Assembly: GCA_030652315.1 (NCBI GenBank)
Contig: JAUSAX010000105.1
Location: 1 to 56,192 of the forward strand
Direction: 5' to 3'
Length of the DNA stretch: 56,192 nt
Origin: Afipia sp.
GTDB lineage: Bacteria > Pseudomonadota > Alphaproteobacteria > Rhizobiales > Xanthobacteraceae
Shown here in pieces: positions 1 through 8,970 of this stretch. Position 1 is the stretch's first letter; every line of letters begins with the position of its first letter. A model generated the notes under the pieces. It was not told the DNA's origin and did not search any database. It was given only the letters and a program-made list of their open reading frames with translations. A program made the translations under genes and the position numbers.

Positions 1-459
1 GGAATGTTCGAGCGGCGGAAAGCGGACCCGGATCACCACATCGAATCCTTCGCCGATCACATCCACCCGCCGGTTGGTGCTCTCAAGATGGATTTCAACG
101 CGCGGGTTCTCGATCATGAATCGCGCAATCAGTTCGCCAAACTGAAAATTGAGCAGCGCGGTCGGACAGGCGACGCGGATCACGCCCTGCGGTTCCGAGC
201 GCACCCGTTCGATCACCGACTGCGCGGCCTCCGCCTCGACCAGCACGGCAACACAGCGCTCGTAATATTCCTGTCCGATCTCGGTGACCGAGAAACGCCG
301 CGTGGAGCGCTGGATCAGCCGAACGCCGAGCCGCTCTTCAAGCAGCGCGATCCGGCGGCTCAGTTTGGATTTCTGCAGCCCCAGCGCCCGGCCGGCGGCG
401 GCGAAGCCGCCACGGTCCACCACCTGGACGAAATAGTAGAGATCGTTGAGGTCCTGCAT
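1..459 (-). CDS. LysR-family transcriptional regulator (N-terminal part, runs off the window)
   Basis: Read on the minus strand from an ATG at 459, the frame stays open to the window edge, giving 153 residues and no stop. The start reads MQDLNDLYYFVQVVDRGG, followed by a helix-turn-helix containing LQKSKLSRRIALLEERLG and then RSTRRFSVTEIG, the usual order of a LysR N-terminal DNA-binding domain. The beginning of the effector domain follows (VIRVACPTALLNF). The gene is divergent from the pirin gene and shares a 115-base gap with it. LysR regulators often control a divergent neighbour and themselves, so control of the pirin/hydrolase pair is a reasonable inference, not shown. The C-terminal half is outside the window. 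Confidence 0.9.
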   Translation of the reverse strand, partial: MQDLNDLYYFVQVVDRGGFAAAGRALGLQKSKLSRRIALLEERLGVRLIQRSTRRFSVTEIGQEYYERCVAVLVEAEAAQSVIERVRSEPQGVIRVACPTALLNFQFGELIARFMIENPRVEIHLESTNRRVDVIGEGFDVVIRVRFPPLEHS

Positions 460-574
460 TGTCCTATTTATAAGACGCAGTGTGTCATTTTACAATCTTT
501 CTGCAGTATCGTCCGAAGAATACAACCTTCGCATCAGCAATCGGGGATCGCCCGACGCTCCAAGGAGATCTGAG
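460..574. promoter_or_regulatory. Divergent promoter region between LysR gene and pirin gene
   Basis: This 115-base gap separates two divergent start codons and is AT-richer than its surroundings (for example around 467-510). It should hold both promoters and the LysR operator. No single site is clear enough to place. The pirin ribosome-binding site AAGGAG lies at 562-567. Confidence 0.5.
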
Positions 575-1444
575 ATGAAGAAGGTTCTCGGCGTTTACAG
601 CAATCCCAACATGCACTGGGTCGGCGACGGCTTTCCGGTCCGCTCGCTGTTTTCCTATGACACGCTTGGCCAGCATGCGAGCCCGTTCCTGCTGCTCGAT
701 CAGGCCGGGCCGCACTACTTCGATCCCGCGGTCAAGCCGCGCGGTGTCGGACAGCATCCGCATCGCGGCTTCGAGACCGTAACGATTGTCTACGACGGCG
801 AAGTCGAGCACCGGGACTCCACCGGCAAGGGCGGCGTGATCGGCCCCGGCGATGTCCAGTGGATGACGGCGGCCGGAGGAATCCTGCACGAGGAGTTTCA
901 CTCGCGCGGCTTCATGCGCAGCGGCGGGCCGTTTCGCATGATGCAGCTTTGGGTGAATCTCCCCGCGAAGGACAAGATGAGCAAGCCGGGCTATCAGACC
1001 ATCACTGATGACGACATTCCCGTGGCCGATCTTCCCGGCAATGCGGGGCGGGTGCGCGTGATTGCGGGCGCCTTCGACGGCCGCAAGGGGCCGGCGCGGA
1101 CGTTCACGCCGATCAACCTGTGGGACGTGAGGCTGAACCGCGACGCGGCCGTTACCCTCGATCTTCCCGAGGGCCACACGACCATGCTCGTCGTTGTCTC
1201 CGGCCGGATTACGGTCAACGGCACGCAGGACGCGGGCGAAGCGGAAATGGCGCTGCTTGATCGCAACGGCAGCAGCGCTACCATCGATGCAAGCAGCGAT
1301 GCGATCGTGCTGGTGCTCACAGGCGAGCCGATCGATGAGCCGATCGTGGGCCACGGTCCGTTCGTCATGAACAGCGAGGCGGAGATCCGTCAGGCGATCG
1401 ACGACTTCAACGCGGGTCGTTTCGGCGCAATAGCGCAAGCCTAA
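575..1444 (+). CDS. Pirin family protein
   Basis: The product has 289 residues and is a two-cupin pirin. The N-terminal cupin carries the signature HPHRGFETVTIV (about residues 61-72) and GDVQWMTAAGGILHEEF (about 92-108). His61, His63, His105 and Glu107 fit the metal-binding set known from human pirin (His56, His58, His101, Glu103). Bacterial pirins have been reported as quercetinases or as modulators of central metabolism; the substrate here cannot be told. I chose the ATG at 575, not the longer frame opening at 446, because AAGGAG sits eight bases upstream and homology begins there. It is divergent from a LysR gene and followed by a hairpin and a cysteine hydrolase. Confidence 0.93.
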   Translation: MKKVLGVYSNPNMHWVGDGFPVRSLFSYDTLGQHASPFLLLDQAGPHYFDPAVKPRGVGQHPHRGFETVTIVYDGEVEHRDSTGKGGVIGPGDVQWMTAAGGILHEEFHSRGFMRSGGPFRMMQLWVNLPAKDKMSKPGYQTITDDDIPVADLPGNAGRVRVIAGAFDGRKGPARTFTPINLWDVRLNRDAAVTLDLPEGHTTMLVVVSGRITVNGTQDAGEAEMALLDRNGSSATIDASSDAIVLVLTGEPIDEPIVGHGPFVMNSEAEIRQAIDDFNAGRFGAIAQA

Positions 1445-1460
1445 GCCAAGCAAGAACAGC

Positions 1461-1495
1461 GACTCCGGCCTGACTGACCAGGCCGGAGTCCTTCT
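1461..1495 (+). terminator. Rho-independent-type terminator after pirin
   Basis: A perfect 12-bp stem (1461-1472 with 1479-1490, loop of six) begins 16 bases after the pirin stop and is followed by CTTCT. The T-run is short, so termination may be partial and the next gene could still be co-transcribed. Confidence 0.65.
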
Positions 1496-1596
1496 CAGAA
1501 AATTCCACATCGGGGCAGAGCGCTCGCCCTGCCCGACCGGCGGAGGCGTGGCCTGCGCACGGCACCCTTGCGAGCTTTGAAGGAAGGAAAACCATC

Positions 1597-2250
1597 ATGA
1601 CCAGCGAAGCCATCCGCGATCCGGTCAAGGATCATCTGCTCACGCCCCAGAACGCAGCATTCATCGTCATCGACTATCAGCCGGTTCAGGTGAACTCGAT
1701 CGCCTCGATGGACCGCCCGGCGCTGGTCAAGAATATCGTCGGCACTGCGAAGACCGCCGTCGCCTATGGCCTTCCCATCGTCCACTCCACGGTCAACGTG
1801 AAGACTGGCCTCAACAAGCCGCCGATCTCACAACTCCAGAAGGTGCTGGCGGATTATCCTACCTATGACCGCACCACGATCAATTCCTGGGAAGACATCG
1901 AATTCCTGAAGGCCGTGAAGGCTACCGGCCGCAAGAAACTGATCATGACGGCGCTGTGGACCGAGGCGTGCCTGACCTTCCCCGCGCTCGACGCGCTCAA
2001 GGAAGGATACGAAGTCCATGTCGTGGTCGATGCCGTGGGCGGCACGTCGGTCGTCTCGCATGACATGGCGCTGCGCCGGATCGAGCAGGCCGGCGGCAAG
2101 ATGATCACGCTCGTGCAGTTGCTCTGCGAACTTCAGCGCGACTGGAAACGCACCAACACCGTGCCAGCGTTCCTCGACATCAACATCGAACTGGGCGGCA
2201 CTGCCGGTCTCCAGTTTGCGTGGGACCAGGCCGAGCACGCAAAGAAGTAA
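1597..2250 (+). CDS. YcaC-like isochorismatase-family cysteine hydrolase
   Basis: The 217-residue product has the isochorismatase-like fold signature: Asp26 in FIVIDYQ, a lysine after VKATGRKK, and Cys125 in LWTEACLTFPALDAL, matching the Asp-Lys-Cys triad of the family. The stretch around Cys125 and the later ELQRDWKR most resemble YcaC-type hydrolases, whose substrate is unknown. A strong AAGGAAGG ribosome-binding site precedes the ATG. It lies 150 bases downstream of the pirin gene in the same direction, so the two may form a LysR-controlled unit. A true isochorismatase role is unlikely because no siderophore genes are near. Confidence 0.9.
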   Translation: MTSEAIRDPVKDHLLTPQNAAFIVIDYQPVQVNSIASMDRPALVKNIVGTAKTAVAYGLPIVHSTVNVKTGLNKPPISQLQKVLADYPTYDRTTINSWEDIEFLKAVKATGRKKLIMTALWTEACLTFPALDALKEGYEVHVVVDAVGGTSVVSHDMALRRIEQAGGKMITLVQLLCELQRDWKRTNTVPAFLDINIELGGTAGLQFAWDQAEHAKK

Positions 2251-2285
2251 GCGGTGAAGGGCTGAATCGCAATCGATACAACTTG

Positions 2286-2390
2286 GTCGTCCCCGCGAAA
2301 GCGGGGACCCATACTTTCTGCGCGTGAAGTTTCGCGCCACAATAAACATAACCTCTTGTGGTTATGGGTCCCCGCTTTCGCGGGGACGAC
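2286..2390. repeat. Paired palindromic repeat (REP-like), family A
   Basis: A 28-bp sequence at 2286-2313 is repeated as its exact reverse complement at 2363-2390, with 49 bases between. Each half is itself a near-palindrome (core GTCCCCGC...GCGGGGAC). The same 28-bp layout recurs at 21527-21659. It sits between the hydrolase and the convergent deaminase gene, so the transcript would form a long hairpin in either direction and could also end transcription. Confidence 0.85.
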
Positions 2391-2492
2391 GCAGAATTTT
2401 CGGCAGGTAACATCACAAACTTCACCAGCGGCAGATGCGGATACGCGGATACGCGTCCTCCCGCAGATCGCGGTTGCGATCCGGGTGTCCGC

Positions 2493-2957
2493 TTATCCGC
2501 CGGCGGCCGACTTCCACATCTTGTAGAGATCTTCTTCCCCGTCCGGACGAACGGGGAGATAGGCAATCTTCAAAGATTGCGACGGCAGCGGCTGCGCCAG
2601 CTGAGCGTAGACCGCCGCCGTCGAAAGACCGAAAGGTTCACCGTCCTCGTTGGAATAGGCGTAAGTCACCTCGGTGATGCCGGTGAGATGCATCGCCGCC
2701 AGACACATCGGACACGGATGTCCGCTGGCATAGATCGCGCACCCATCAAGCCGGGGCGAACCGAGCGCACGGCTCGCGGCGCGGATCGCCTGCATTTCAG
2801 CATGCGTGGTGGGATCGCCGGTCGCCGCGATCTCGTTCACGCCGGTTGCGATCGTCTTTCCGTCCTTGACCAGCACCGCGCCAAACGGTCGACCGCCGCG
2901 ACGGACGTTATCGCGCGCCAACCCGATCGCTTCACACAGAAAGCGTTCAGCCGACAT
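2493..2957 (-). CDS. Nucleoside/guanine deaminase-like protein (CMP/dCMP deaminase fold)
   Basis: The 154-residue product has the zinc deaminase motifs HAEMQAI (His zinc ligand, Glu proton shuttle) and HPCPMCLAAM (two Cys ligands), in the order and spacing of the cytidine-deaminase superfamily. The beginning GGRPFGAVLVKDG and overall length match the small guanine deaminases such as Bacillus GuaD, more than tRNA adenosine deaminase TadA, which usually has EPCxMC. It probably deaminates a free base or nucleoside in purine salvage; the exact substrate is uncertain. It is the last gene of the minus-strand run beginning at uvrC, 24 bases after prmB. Confidence 0.85.
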   Translation of the reverse strand: MSAERFLCEAIGLARDNVRRGGRPFGAVLVKDGKTIATGVNEIAATGDPTTHAEMQAIRAASRALGSPRLDGCAIYASGHPCPMCLAAMHLTGITEVTYAYSNEDGEPFGLSTAAVYAQLAQPLPSQSLKIAYLPVRPDGEEDLYKMWKSAAGG

Positions 2958-2981
2958 GCAGTCTCTCCCTGCCCGTTCGGA

Positions 2982-3989
2982 TCAGAGCGCCTCTGCCGGA
3001 AGCCAGAACACCTCGCCGTCGGAGTCCTCGGTGTCGAGCCACAACAGCGGCAGGTTCGGATAGGCATCCCCCAGCACATCGCGGCCGCGGCCGATCTCGC
3101 ACAGCAAGCCGCCGTCAGGCGTCAGGTGATTTTTCGCCGAGTCGAGAATTTTGCGCACGATATCGAGACCGTCGTCGCCGCCGTCGAACGCAATCGACGG
3201 TTCGTGCAAACACTCGCGCGGCAAACCGGCCATGCCTTCAGCATCGACATAAGGCGGATTGGTGATGATGAGATCATAGCGCGCATCATTCACCGCATCG
3301 AACAGATCGCCTTGATACAGCGACACCCGGTCCTCAAGGCCGTAGTCGGCGACATTGCGCGCGGCCACCGCCAGCGCGTCGGGTGAAATATCCACCGCAT
3401 CCACAGTCGCATTGGGGAAACTTTGACACGCCAGAATCGCCAGGCACCCCGAGCCGGTGCAAAGATCGAGCACTCGCGTCACGTTGATCGGATCGTCGAT
3501 CAGCGAACCGCCCTCCTCCTCGACCTCGCCGCTGAAATGCGAATCCAGCAACTCGCCGATGAAGGAGCGCGGCACGATCACCCGCTCATCGACATAGAAC
3601 GGCAGGCCGCGCATGTAGATCTTGTTGACGAGATACGCGGCGGGTTTGCGCGTGGCGATGCGCTTCTCGATCAGATCGAGAATCCTGCGCGCCTCATGCG
3701 AGGTGACCCGCGCGCCTGCGAACATCTCGAACTGGTCCGGATGCAGATGCAGCGCCTCGGATACAACGAAGGCCGCCTCCGCCACCGGATCGGTGGTGCC
3801 GTGGGCAAACACCACGTCGGCTTCGACGAAACGGCTGACGCCGTAGCGCATCAGGTCGAGCAGCGTCACGAGTTCGCCCGGCGCGACCCTAGGTGGCGTC
3901 GCGGGCTTCAGCACCTTTTTGGTCTTTGCGCGCGCAGTGCCGCGCTTTGCAGACGCCTTCACGGCCGCGGACTTCGTTTTCTTCGCCAT
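2982..3989 (-). CDS. prmB: Ribosomal protein uL3 N5-glutamine methyltransferase PrmB
   Basis: The 335-residue product is a class I SAM-dependent methyltransferase with the SAM-binding motif VLDLCTGSGCLAI and the catalytic NPPYVD motif of glutamine/adenine N-methylases. The N-terminal helical domain and length match PrmB (uL3) more than PrmA or release-factor PrmC. The first ~30 residues are Lys/Ala-rich and look disordered, an extension not essential to the family. The ATG at 3989 overlaps the moaE stop by one base (TAATG), which favours it over the GTG four codons upstream. PrmB methylates a glutamine of ribosomal protein L3 during ribosome assembly. Confidence 0.87.
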   Translation of the reverse strand: MAKKTKSAAVKASAKRGTARAKTKKVLKPATPPRVAPGELVTLLDLMRYGVSRFVEADVVFAHGTTDPVAEAAFVVSEALHLHPDQFEMFAGARVTSHEARRILDLIEKRIATRKPAAYLVNKIYMRGLPFYVDERVIVPRSFIGELLDSHFSGEVEEEGGSLIDDPINVTRVLDLCTGSGCLAILACQSFPNATVDAVDISPDALAVAARNVADYGLEDRVSLYQGDLFDAVNDARYDLIITNPPYVDAEGMAGLPRECLHEPSIAFDGGDDGLDIVRKILDSAKNHLTPDGGLLCEIGRGRDVLGDAYPNLPLLWLDTEDSDGEVFWLPAEAL

Positions 3990-4468
3990 TACTTTTTCCA
4001 CCGTGCCGCTGCGTTGTCGTCATGGGCCTGCGCATCGACCCAGCTTGTTGCAGGAGTATCGCCACCGCCCGCGCGTTCCTCGGATTTCCAGAACGGCGCG
4101 TTGGTCTTGAGATAATCCATCAGGAACTCCGCCGCCTGAAAGGCCGCCTCGCGATGAACCGAGGCTGTCAGCACCAGCACGATGTTGTCGCCCGGCACCA
4201 CACGGCCATAACGATGGATCACAGTGACGCCGGTCAATGGCCAGCGCGCAACCGCTTCGGACACATGCCGCCCGATCTCAGCCTCGGCCATGCCGGGGTA
4301 ATGTTCCAGCGTCATCGCGGCGATAGCGTCCTTGCCCTCGCCGCCCCTGCAGATGCCTGAGAAGCTTACCACCGCGCCGACGTCGTGGCGCGCCTTGGTC
4401 AGCGCCGCGATTTCCGCGGCGATGTCGAAATCCGCGGATTGAATTCGGATGGTCACCGGAGCGCTCAT
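3989..4468 (-). CDS. moaE: Molybdopterin synthase catalytic subunit MoaE
   Basis: The 159-residue product has the MoaE active-site segment KTNAPFWK with Lys121 and Lys128, matching the two essential lysines of E. coli MoaE (Lys119, Lys126), and the conserved VHREAAF helix. MoaE binds the MoaD C-terminus and inserts two sulfurs into precursor Z to form molybdopterin. It starts six bases after the moaD stop and its own stop overlaps the prmB start, so all are in one transcript. The last ~25 residues, rich in Asp, Ala and Gly, extend past the usual domain. Confidence 0.95.
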   Translation of the reverse strand: MSAPVTIRIQSADFDIAAEIAALTKARHDVGAVVSFSGICRGGEGKDAIAAMTLEHYPGMAEAEIGRHVSEAVARWPLTGVTVIHRYGRVVPGDNIVLVLTASVHREAAFQAAEFLMDYLKTNAPFWKSEERAGGGDTPATSWVDAQAHDDNAAARWKK

Positions 4469-4474
4469 TGAAAT

Positions 4475-4726
4475 TTAGCCACCGGTCATCGGCGGAAAGA
4501 ACGCGATCTCGCGGGCACCCGCAATCACGGTGTCGGGCTTGACGTGGGTGTGATCGATCGCGGCGCGGATCGTGCGCGGCGACGCGAAGGCGTTGGCGTA
4601 CTCCTCGCCGCGTGCCACCAGCCACTGCATCAGGTCTGCGACTGTGCGCACATCCGCCGGCGGATCGAGCGTTTCCTCGGTCTTGCCGATACGTTCGCGC
4701 ACCCAAGCGAAATAGAGAACCTTCAC
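4475..4726 (-). CDS. moaD: Molybdopterin synthase sulfur-carrier subunit MoaD
   Basis: This is an 83-residue ubiquitin-fold sulfur carrier ending in the required Gly-Gly (FFPPMTGG), where the C-terminal glycine becomes the thiocarboxylate. The body (KVLYFAWVRERIG at the start) matches MoaD. I place the start at a GTG at 4726 overlapping the pgsA stop (GTGA), because upstream residues in the same frame belong to the pgsA region. It works with MoaE, the next gene. Confidence 0.92.
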   Translation of the reverse strand: MKVLYFAWVRERIGKTEETLDPPADVRTVADLMQWLVARGEEYANAFASPRTIRAAIDHTHVKPDTVIAGAREIAFFPPMTGG

Positions 4727-5337
4727 CGGTCTTCCTCGGTCAGATGATGGATCCCCGCGCGGAGGTAATCCCATCCGGTGTAGATGGTGAGAATCGCCGC
4801 AATCCACAACAGCGTGATGCCGATCAGGACGGTCGGCGGCAGGATCAGTTCACCCGCCTCGCCCGCGATCAGGAAGCCGATGGCGACGAGTTGCACCGTC
4901 GTCTTCCACTTCGCCAATTGTGACACGGGCACGCTGATGCGGATGACAGCGAGATATTCGCGCAGGCCCGACACCAGAATCTCGCGGCACAGGATCACGA
5001 TGGCCGCCCACAGCGACCAGCCGCGAATGGTTTCGTCCGCCGCCAGCATGAGAAGGCACGACGCCACCAGAAGCTTGTCCGCGATCGGGTCCAGCATCTT
5101 GCCGAGCGACGATTGCTGATCCCAAATCCGCGCGTAATAGCCATCGAGGAAATCGGTGATGCCTGCTGCAATGAACACGAACAGCGCAACCCAGCGCAGC
5201 CACAACGGCGCGCCCATGATGGACTGCGCGTACATGCAGCCGATCACCACCGGGATGGCGGCGATCCGGGAGTAGGTCAGGATATTGGGCAAAGACAGCG
5301 ATCGTTTCGCTGGCTTCGGGGCGGCGACACTGGTCAT
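4723..5337 (-). CDS. pgsA: CDP-diacylglycerol--glycerol-3-phosphate 3-phosphatidyltransferase
   Basis: The 204-residue integral membrane enzyme carries the CDP-alcohol phosphatidyltransferase signature DGYYAR...G...D...D (DFLDGYYARIWDQQ then GKMLDPIADK), with all aspartates present. Several hydrophobic segments follow, as expected for the inner-membrane enzyme that makes phosphatidylglycerol phosphate. It lies 88 bases after uvrC, the pairing seen in many proteobacteria, and overlaps moaD by four bases. Confidence 0.95.
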   Translation of the reverse strand: MTSVAAPKPAKRSLSLPNILTYSRIAAIPVVIGCMYAQSIMGAPLWLRWVALFVFIAAGITDFLDGYYARIWDQQSSLGKMLDPIADKLLVASCLLMLAADETIRGWSLWAAIVILCREILVSGLREYLAVIRISVPVSQLAKWKTTVQLVAIGFLIAGEAGELILPPTVLIGITLLWIAAILTIYTGWDYLRAGIHHLTEEDR

Positions 5338-5425
5338 GGCTTTACCAATACTGCGAAAGTGCCCGCGTCAACAGCCCAGCGGACGCATTTCGGTTAAGTC
5401 TAAAATGCGGGCAGTGGCGAGAGGT

Positions 5426-7495
5426 TCACCCGCTCCCGGGATGGAAGAAATCGAAGATTTTACGAGCACTTTCAGCACTAACGCCTGGAACCTTGCCAAG
5501 ATCGGCCACCGAGGCCCGCTCGATCTCTTTCAGGGTGCCGAAATGATGGAGCAGCGCACGCTTGCGTGAAGGGCCGATGCCGGGGATCTCCTGCAGACCC
5601 GCCTCGCGGATGTCCTTCTTGCGCAGCTTGCGGTGCGACCCGATCACGAAACGATGCGCCTCGTCGCGCAGCCGCTGGATGAAATACAGCACCGGATCGC
5701 GCGGCTCCAGCTTGATCGATGGCCGGTCCGGCATGAACAGGGTTTCGCGTCCGGCGTCGCGGTCCGGCCCCTTGGCCACCGCGATCAACGACACATCCGT
5801 CAGATTCAGAGCGGTGAAGATTTCGCGCGCTGCGTTGAGCTGGCCCTGACCACCGTCGATGATCACCAGATCAGGCCATTGCGGCACCGCGTCGTCGCTC
5901 TCCTTGTCCGGCTTCTTGCCATCGGATGCAGCGTTGATGAGCCGCTTGAAGCGGCGCTCGAGCACTTCGCGCATCATGCCGTAGTCGTCGCCCGGCGCGA
6001 GCCCTTCCGACTTGATGTTGAACTTGCGGTATTGATTCTTCAGGAAGCCTTCCGGCCCCGCAACGATCATCGCACCGACCGCGTTGGTGCCCTGAATGTG
6101 GCTGTTGTCGTAGACCTCGATCCGTTTCGGCACGCGCGGCAAGCCGAGCGCGGTCGACAGTCCCTGCAGCAAACGGGTCTGCGTCGCAGTGTCGGCGAGT
6201 TTGCGGCCCAGCGCTTCGCGCGCATTGGTCAGCGCATGCGCGACCAGCTCCTTCTTCTCGCCGCGCTGCGGCGTCGATACCTCGACCTTGTATCCCGCCT
6301 TCACACACAGCGCATCCGAGAGCAATTGCTGATCCTCGATCCGATGGGACAGCAGAATGAGTTTCGGCGGTGGCTTGTCGTCGTAGAACTGCGCCAGGAA
6401 CGAGCCCAGCACTTCCTCCGGCGGCATCGCCTTGTCGGCGCGCGGGAAGTAGGCGCGATTGCCCCAGTTCTGTCCGGTGCGGAAGAAAAACACCTCGACG
6501 CAGGAGTAGCCGCCTTCCTGATGGATCGCGAACACGTCCGCTTCCTCGACGGTGCGCGGATTGATGCCCTGCTGCGACTGGATCGCGGAGAGCGCAGCAA
6601 GACGGTCGCGATACAGCGCAGCAGTTTCGAATTCGAGTTCGTGCGAGGCCTTCTCCATCTCGCCCGCGAGTTCCTGCTTCACCAGCCGCGAGCGGCCAGA
6701 AAGAAACTCATTCGCCTCGCGCACCAGTTCGGTATAGCCCGGAAAATCGATCTCGCCGGTGCAGGGGCCGGAGCAACGCTTGATTTGATAAAGCAGACAC
6801 GGACGCGTCCGGCTCTCAAAGAACGAGTCGGTACATGAGCGCACCAGAAACGCGCGCTGCAATGCTGTGATGGTGCGGCCGACGGCGCCCGCTGACGCGA
6901 ACGGCCCGAAGTAGCGGCCAGGCCGGGTCTGCGCGCCGCGATGCTTGACGATCTGCGGCGCCCAATGGTCGCCGGTGATCAGGATGTAGGGAAACGACTT
7001 GTCGTCGCGCAATTGCACGTTGAAGCGCGGACGAAGCTGCTTGATGAGGTTGGCTTCCAGCAGCAGCGCCTCGGTCTCGGTCGCCGTGGAGACCATCTCC
7101 ACATTGACCGTCGCCGCGATCATGCGCGCGATGCGCGCCACTTGGCCTGTGGGACGCGCATAGGACGCCAGCCGCTTCTTCACGCTCTTGGCCTTGCCGA
7201 CATAGAGCACATCGTTGGCCGCATTGAGCATGCGATAGACGCCGGGCGAGGTCGGCGCGAGTTTCACCGCCCGCTCGATTGCGGCACGTCCAATCGCAAG
7301 CGTGGCTTCGCCGGCAAACTCGGCGGACTCGTCGTCCTGTTCCGGAAGCCGGGCTTCTTCATCATCCTCAGCGACGGCAATCGATGCCGGATCGACATCC
7401 TGTCCGCGCAGGTTCCGCGGCGACGGTTCCTGCGGAAGCGGCGTCGATGCCGGCTGATCGGGCGGCTGTGCAGGATCGGAGGTGTCGTGAATCAT
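5426..7495 (-). CDS. uvrC: Excinuclease ABC subunit C
   Basis: The 689-residue product has UvrC domains in order: a GIY-YIG nuclease ([22 protein letters not shown], about 83-105), a UVR segment ([17 protein letters not shown], about 250-285), the RNase H-like nuclease half with [13 protein letters not shown], and C-terminal helix-hairpin-helix repeats ([18 protein letters not shown]). It makes both incisions around DNA lesions in nucleotide excision repair. The first ~70 residues are acidic and Pro/Gln-rich and precede the GIY domain; they make this protein longer than E. coli UvrC. It heads the minus-strand run into pgsA and moaDE. Confidence 0.97.
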   Translation of the reverse strand: MIHDTSDPAQPPDQPASTPLPQEPSPRNLRGQDVDPASIAVAEDDEEARLPEQDDESAEFAGEATLAIGRAAIERAVKLAPTSPGVYRMLNAANDVLYVGKAKSVKKRLASYARPTGQVARIARMIAATVNVEMVSTATETEALLLEANLIKQLRPRFNVQLRDDKSFPYILITGDHWAPQIVKHRGAQTRPGRYFGPFASAGAVGRTITALQRAFLVRSCTDSFFESRTRPCLLYQIKRCSGPCTGEIDFPGYTELVREANEFLSGRSRLVKQELAGEMEKASHELEFETAALYRDRLAALSAIQSQQGINPRTVEEADVFAIHQEGGYSCVEVFFFRTGQNWGNRAYFPRADKAMPPEEVLGSFLAQFYDDKPPPKLILLSHRIEDQQLLSDALCVKAGYKVEVSTPQRGEKKELVAHALTNAREALGRKLADTATQTRLLQGLSTALGLPRVPKRIEVYDNSHIQGTNAVGAMIVAGPEGFLKNQYRKFNIKSEGLAPGDDYGMMREVLERRFKRLINAASDGKKPDKESDDAVPQWPDLVIIDGGQGQLNAAREIFTALNLTDVSLIAVAKGPDRDAGRETLFMPDRPSIKLEPRDPVLYFIQRLRDEAHRFVIGSHRKLRKKDIREAGLQEIPGIGPSRKRALLHHFGTLKEIERASVADLGKVPGVSAESARKIFDFFHPGSG

Positions 7496-7765
7496 GACCA
7501 GAACTTAAGAGCTGCGAACAAAATCATCCAGCAGGCGCGGGCGCACGGCGGAACCCGAACAGGTTTGGGCCCAGCAGCACTGCGGCCCGATTTGTAACAC
7601 TTTCTTAAGGATGTGAAGGGGGCCGCGGGCCGCCTTAACGAGTGCTTAACGTAAAACTATCGATAAATTTTACGAAGAAAAGGTGGACTTTCGTAACCAC
7701 GCGGGGTCCGCCGCGCCACGTTGGTCAAACAACGGCCACGCCGGCGCGCGCGTGAGGAGAGTAAG
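7496..7765. promoter_or_regulatory. Divergent promoter region, uvrC / outer membrane protein
   Basis: This 270-base gap holds no coding signal. An AT-rich stretch at about 7640-7690, including two TTAACG copies, is the likeliest promoter of the outer membrane protein gene. GAGGAGAGT just upstream of 7766 is its ribosome-binding site. No operator can be assigned. Confidence 0.4.
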
Positions 7766-8395
7766 ATGAAGAAGACGATTTTCGGCGCGATTGTCGCCGC
7801 GACATGTATGACCGCATCGGCGCACGCTGCCGACATCTACGGCCGCCGCCCGTATGCGCAGCAGCCCTACATGGTCAATCAGCCGCTGGCCAACAGCTGG
7901 ATCGGGCCGTATATCGGCGGCAATCTCGGCTACGGCTGGGGCGATGTTTCCAACAGCGGAGCGAAGCCGTCCGGCGTGCTCGGCGGTCTTCAGGTCGGTT
8001 ACAACTGGCAGTCCGGCGCGTGGGTGGCCGGCATCGAGGGCGATCTGCAGCTCAATTCGTCGGACGATACGTTCGCCGCGTGGAAATTCTCCAACCCCTG
8101 GTTCGGCACCGTGCGCGGCCGCGTGGGTTACGCTTTCAACAACGTGCTGCTATACGGCACCGGCGGTCTCGCTTTCGGCGCGCTGAAAGTCGAGCGACCC
8201 GGCGGCCTCTCCGAGAGCAGCACCTCTGCTGGCTGGACGATCGGCGCCGGCGCGGAATTCGCCATCAACCAGAACTGGTCGGCCAAGGTCGAGTATCTTT
8301 ACGTCGATCTCAGCGAGAAGAACTTCATGATGACCGGCCTGCCGAACGGCTACCACTTCAGCACAGTGCGCCTCGGCGTCAATTACCGCTTCTGA
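7766..8395 (+). CDS. Outer membrane beta-barrel protein (Omp25/RopB-like)
   Basis: The 209-residue product starts with a clear Sec signal peptide (MKKTIFGAIVAATCMTASAHA, likely cut before ADIYGRR). The mature part has alternating glycine/aromatic strands (WIGPYIGGNLGYGWG, VGYNWQSGAWVAGIEGD, VEYLYVDL) and ends in a C-terminal aromatic strand (STVRLGVNYRF), the sign of an outer membrane barrel inserted by BamA. Length and pattern match the small eight-strand Omp25/Omp31-type proteins abundant in Rhizobiales. The start was moved from 7721 to the ATG with the GAGGAGAGT site. The gene stands alone and ends in a terminator. Confidence 0.92.
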   Translation: MKKTIFGAIVAATCMTASAHAADIYGRRPYAQQPYMVNQPLANSWIGPYIGGNLGYGWGDVSNSGAKPSGVLGGLQVGYNWQSGAWVAGIEGDLQLNSSDDTFAAWKFSNPWFGTVRGRVGYAFNNVLLYGTGGLAFGALKVERPGGLSESSTSAGWTIGAGAEFAINQNWSAKVEYLYVDLSEKNFMMTGLPNGYHFSTVRLGVNYRF

Positions 8396-8421
8396 TCGCG
8401 CAGCGCATTCGCATGTCATCG

Positions 8422-8448
8422 ATCCCGGGCCTCGCGCCCGGGATTTTC
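8422..8448 (+). terminator. Rho-independent terminator after the outer membrane protein gene
   Basis: A 9-bp GC-rich stem (8422-8430 with 8436-8444, loop CTCGC) is followed by TTTCATTT, 26 bases after the stop codon. Confidence 0.8.
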
Positions 8449-8476
8449 ATTTGCGGGGTTTAATCCCGAGGATGCG

Positions 8477-8692
8477 TCAGGGCGAAATGACGAGATCGAC
8501 CGCCTTCGGTCCCTTGCCCTTCTTGTCAGGCTCGACTTCAAAAGTAATACGCTGTCCTTCGATCAGATCCTTCAATCCAGCACGCTCGACTGCGGTGATA
8601 TGCACGAACACATCGCGTCCGCCGTCGTCCGGCTTGATGAATCCGTAACCGCGTTCGGCATTGAAGAACTTGACGACACCTGTCATGGCCAT
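8477..8692 (-). CDS. Cold-shock domain protein (CspA family)
   Basis: The 71-residue product is one cold-shock domain with RNP1 (KFFNAERGYGFI) and RNP2 (DVFVHI), which bind single-stranded RNA and DNA. Such proteins act as RNA chaperones; whether this copy is cold-induced cannot be read from the sequence. The start at 8692 was chosen over the longer frame opening at 8752 because GGGGAGGGG lies just upstream and homology begins at MTGVVKFF. Confidence 0.93.
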   Translation of the reverse strand: MAMTGVVKFFNAERGYGFIKPDDGGRDVFVHITAVERAGLKDLIEGQRITFEVEPDKKGKGPKAVDLVISP

Positions 8693-8970
8693 CGGGAACC
8701 CCTCCCCGCACTGCACCTCCGGCGCGCAACGCGCGTCGGCCAGGCCCGACATTCACTGCCGGAAAGCGGCGGCCTTGGAGAACGCCTCCAAAAACAGAAA
8801 GCGCCCGGGGCCTCTCGTCATTCCGCCGCGGCCATTCGCGGGCGCGGGACGTAAAAGCCGACCTTCACGCCAGTAGCATAATACGGTTCCCGGCAAATTG
8901 GCCATGGCGCATTTGGGGTATTCGTACGCATGGAGTCCAGGCACGCGCCAAGTGCTGCGCGTGCAGTGCG
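8693..8970. other. Gap between rlmJ end and csp start
   Basis: No convincing gene lies in these 278 bases; a 63-codon minus-strand frame at 8753-8944 resembles nothing known. On the minus strand a TATTAT box at 8879-8884 could be the -10 element of the cold-shock gene, which would give a leader of about 180 bases. Long leaders are known for cspA-type mRNAs, but this is a weak match. Confidence 0.3.

Noticed and set aside
2493..2957. Possible TadA tRNA adenosine deaminase
   Set aside because: The Cys motif reads HPCPMC rather than EPCxMC and the start resembles guanine deaminases.
8753..8944. 63-codon minus-strand frame upstream of the cold-shock gene
   Set aside because: No similarity, no ribosome site, more likely leader/promoter DNA.
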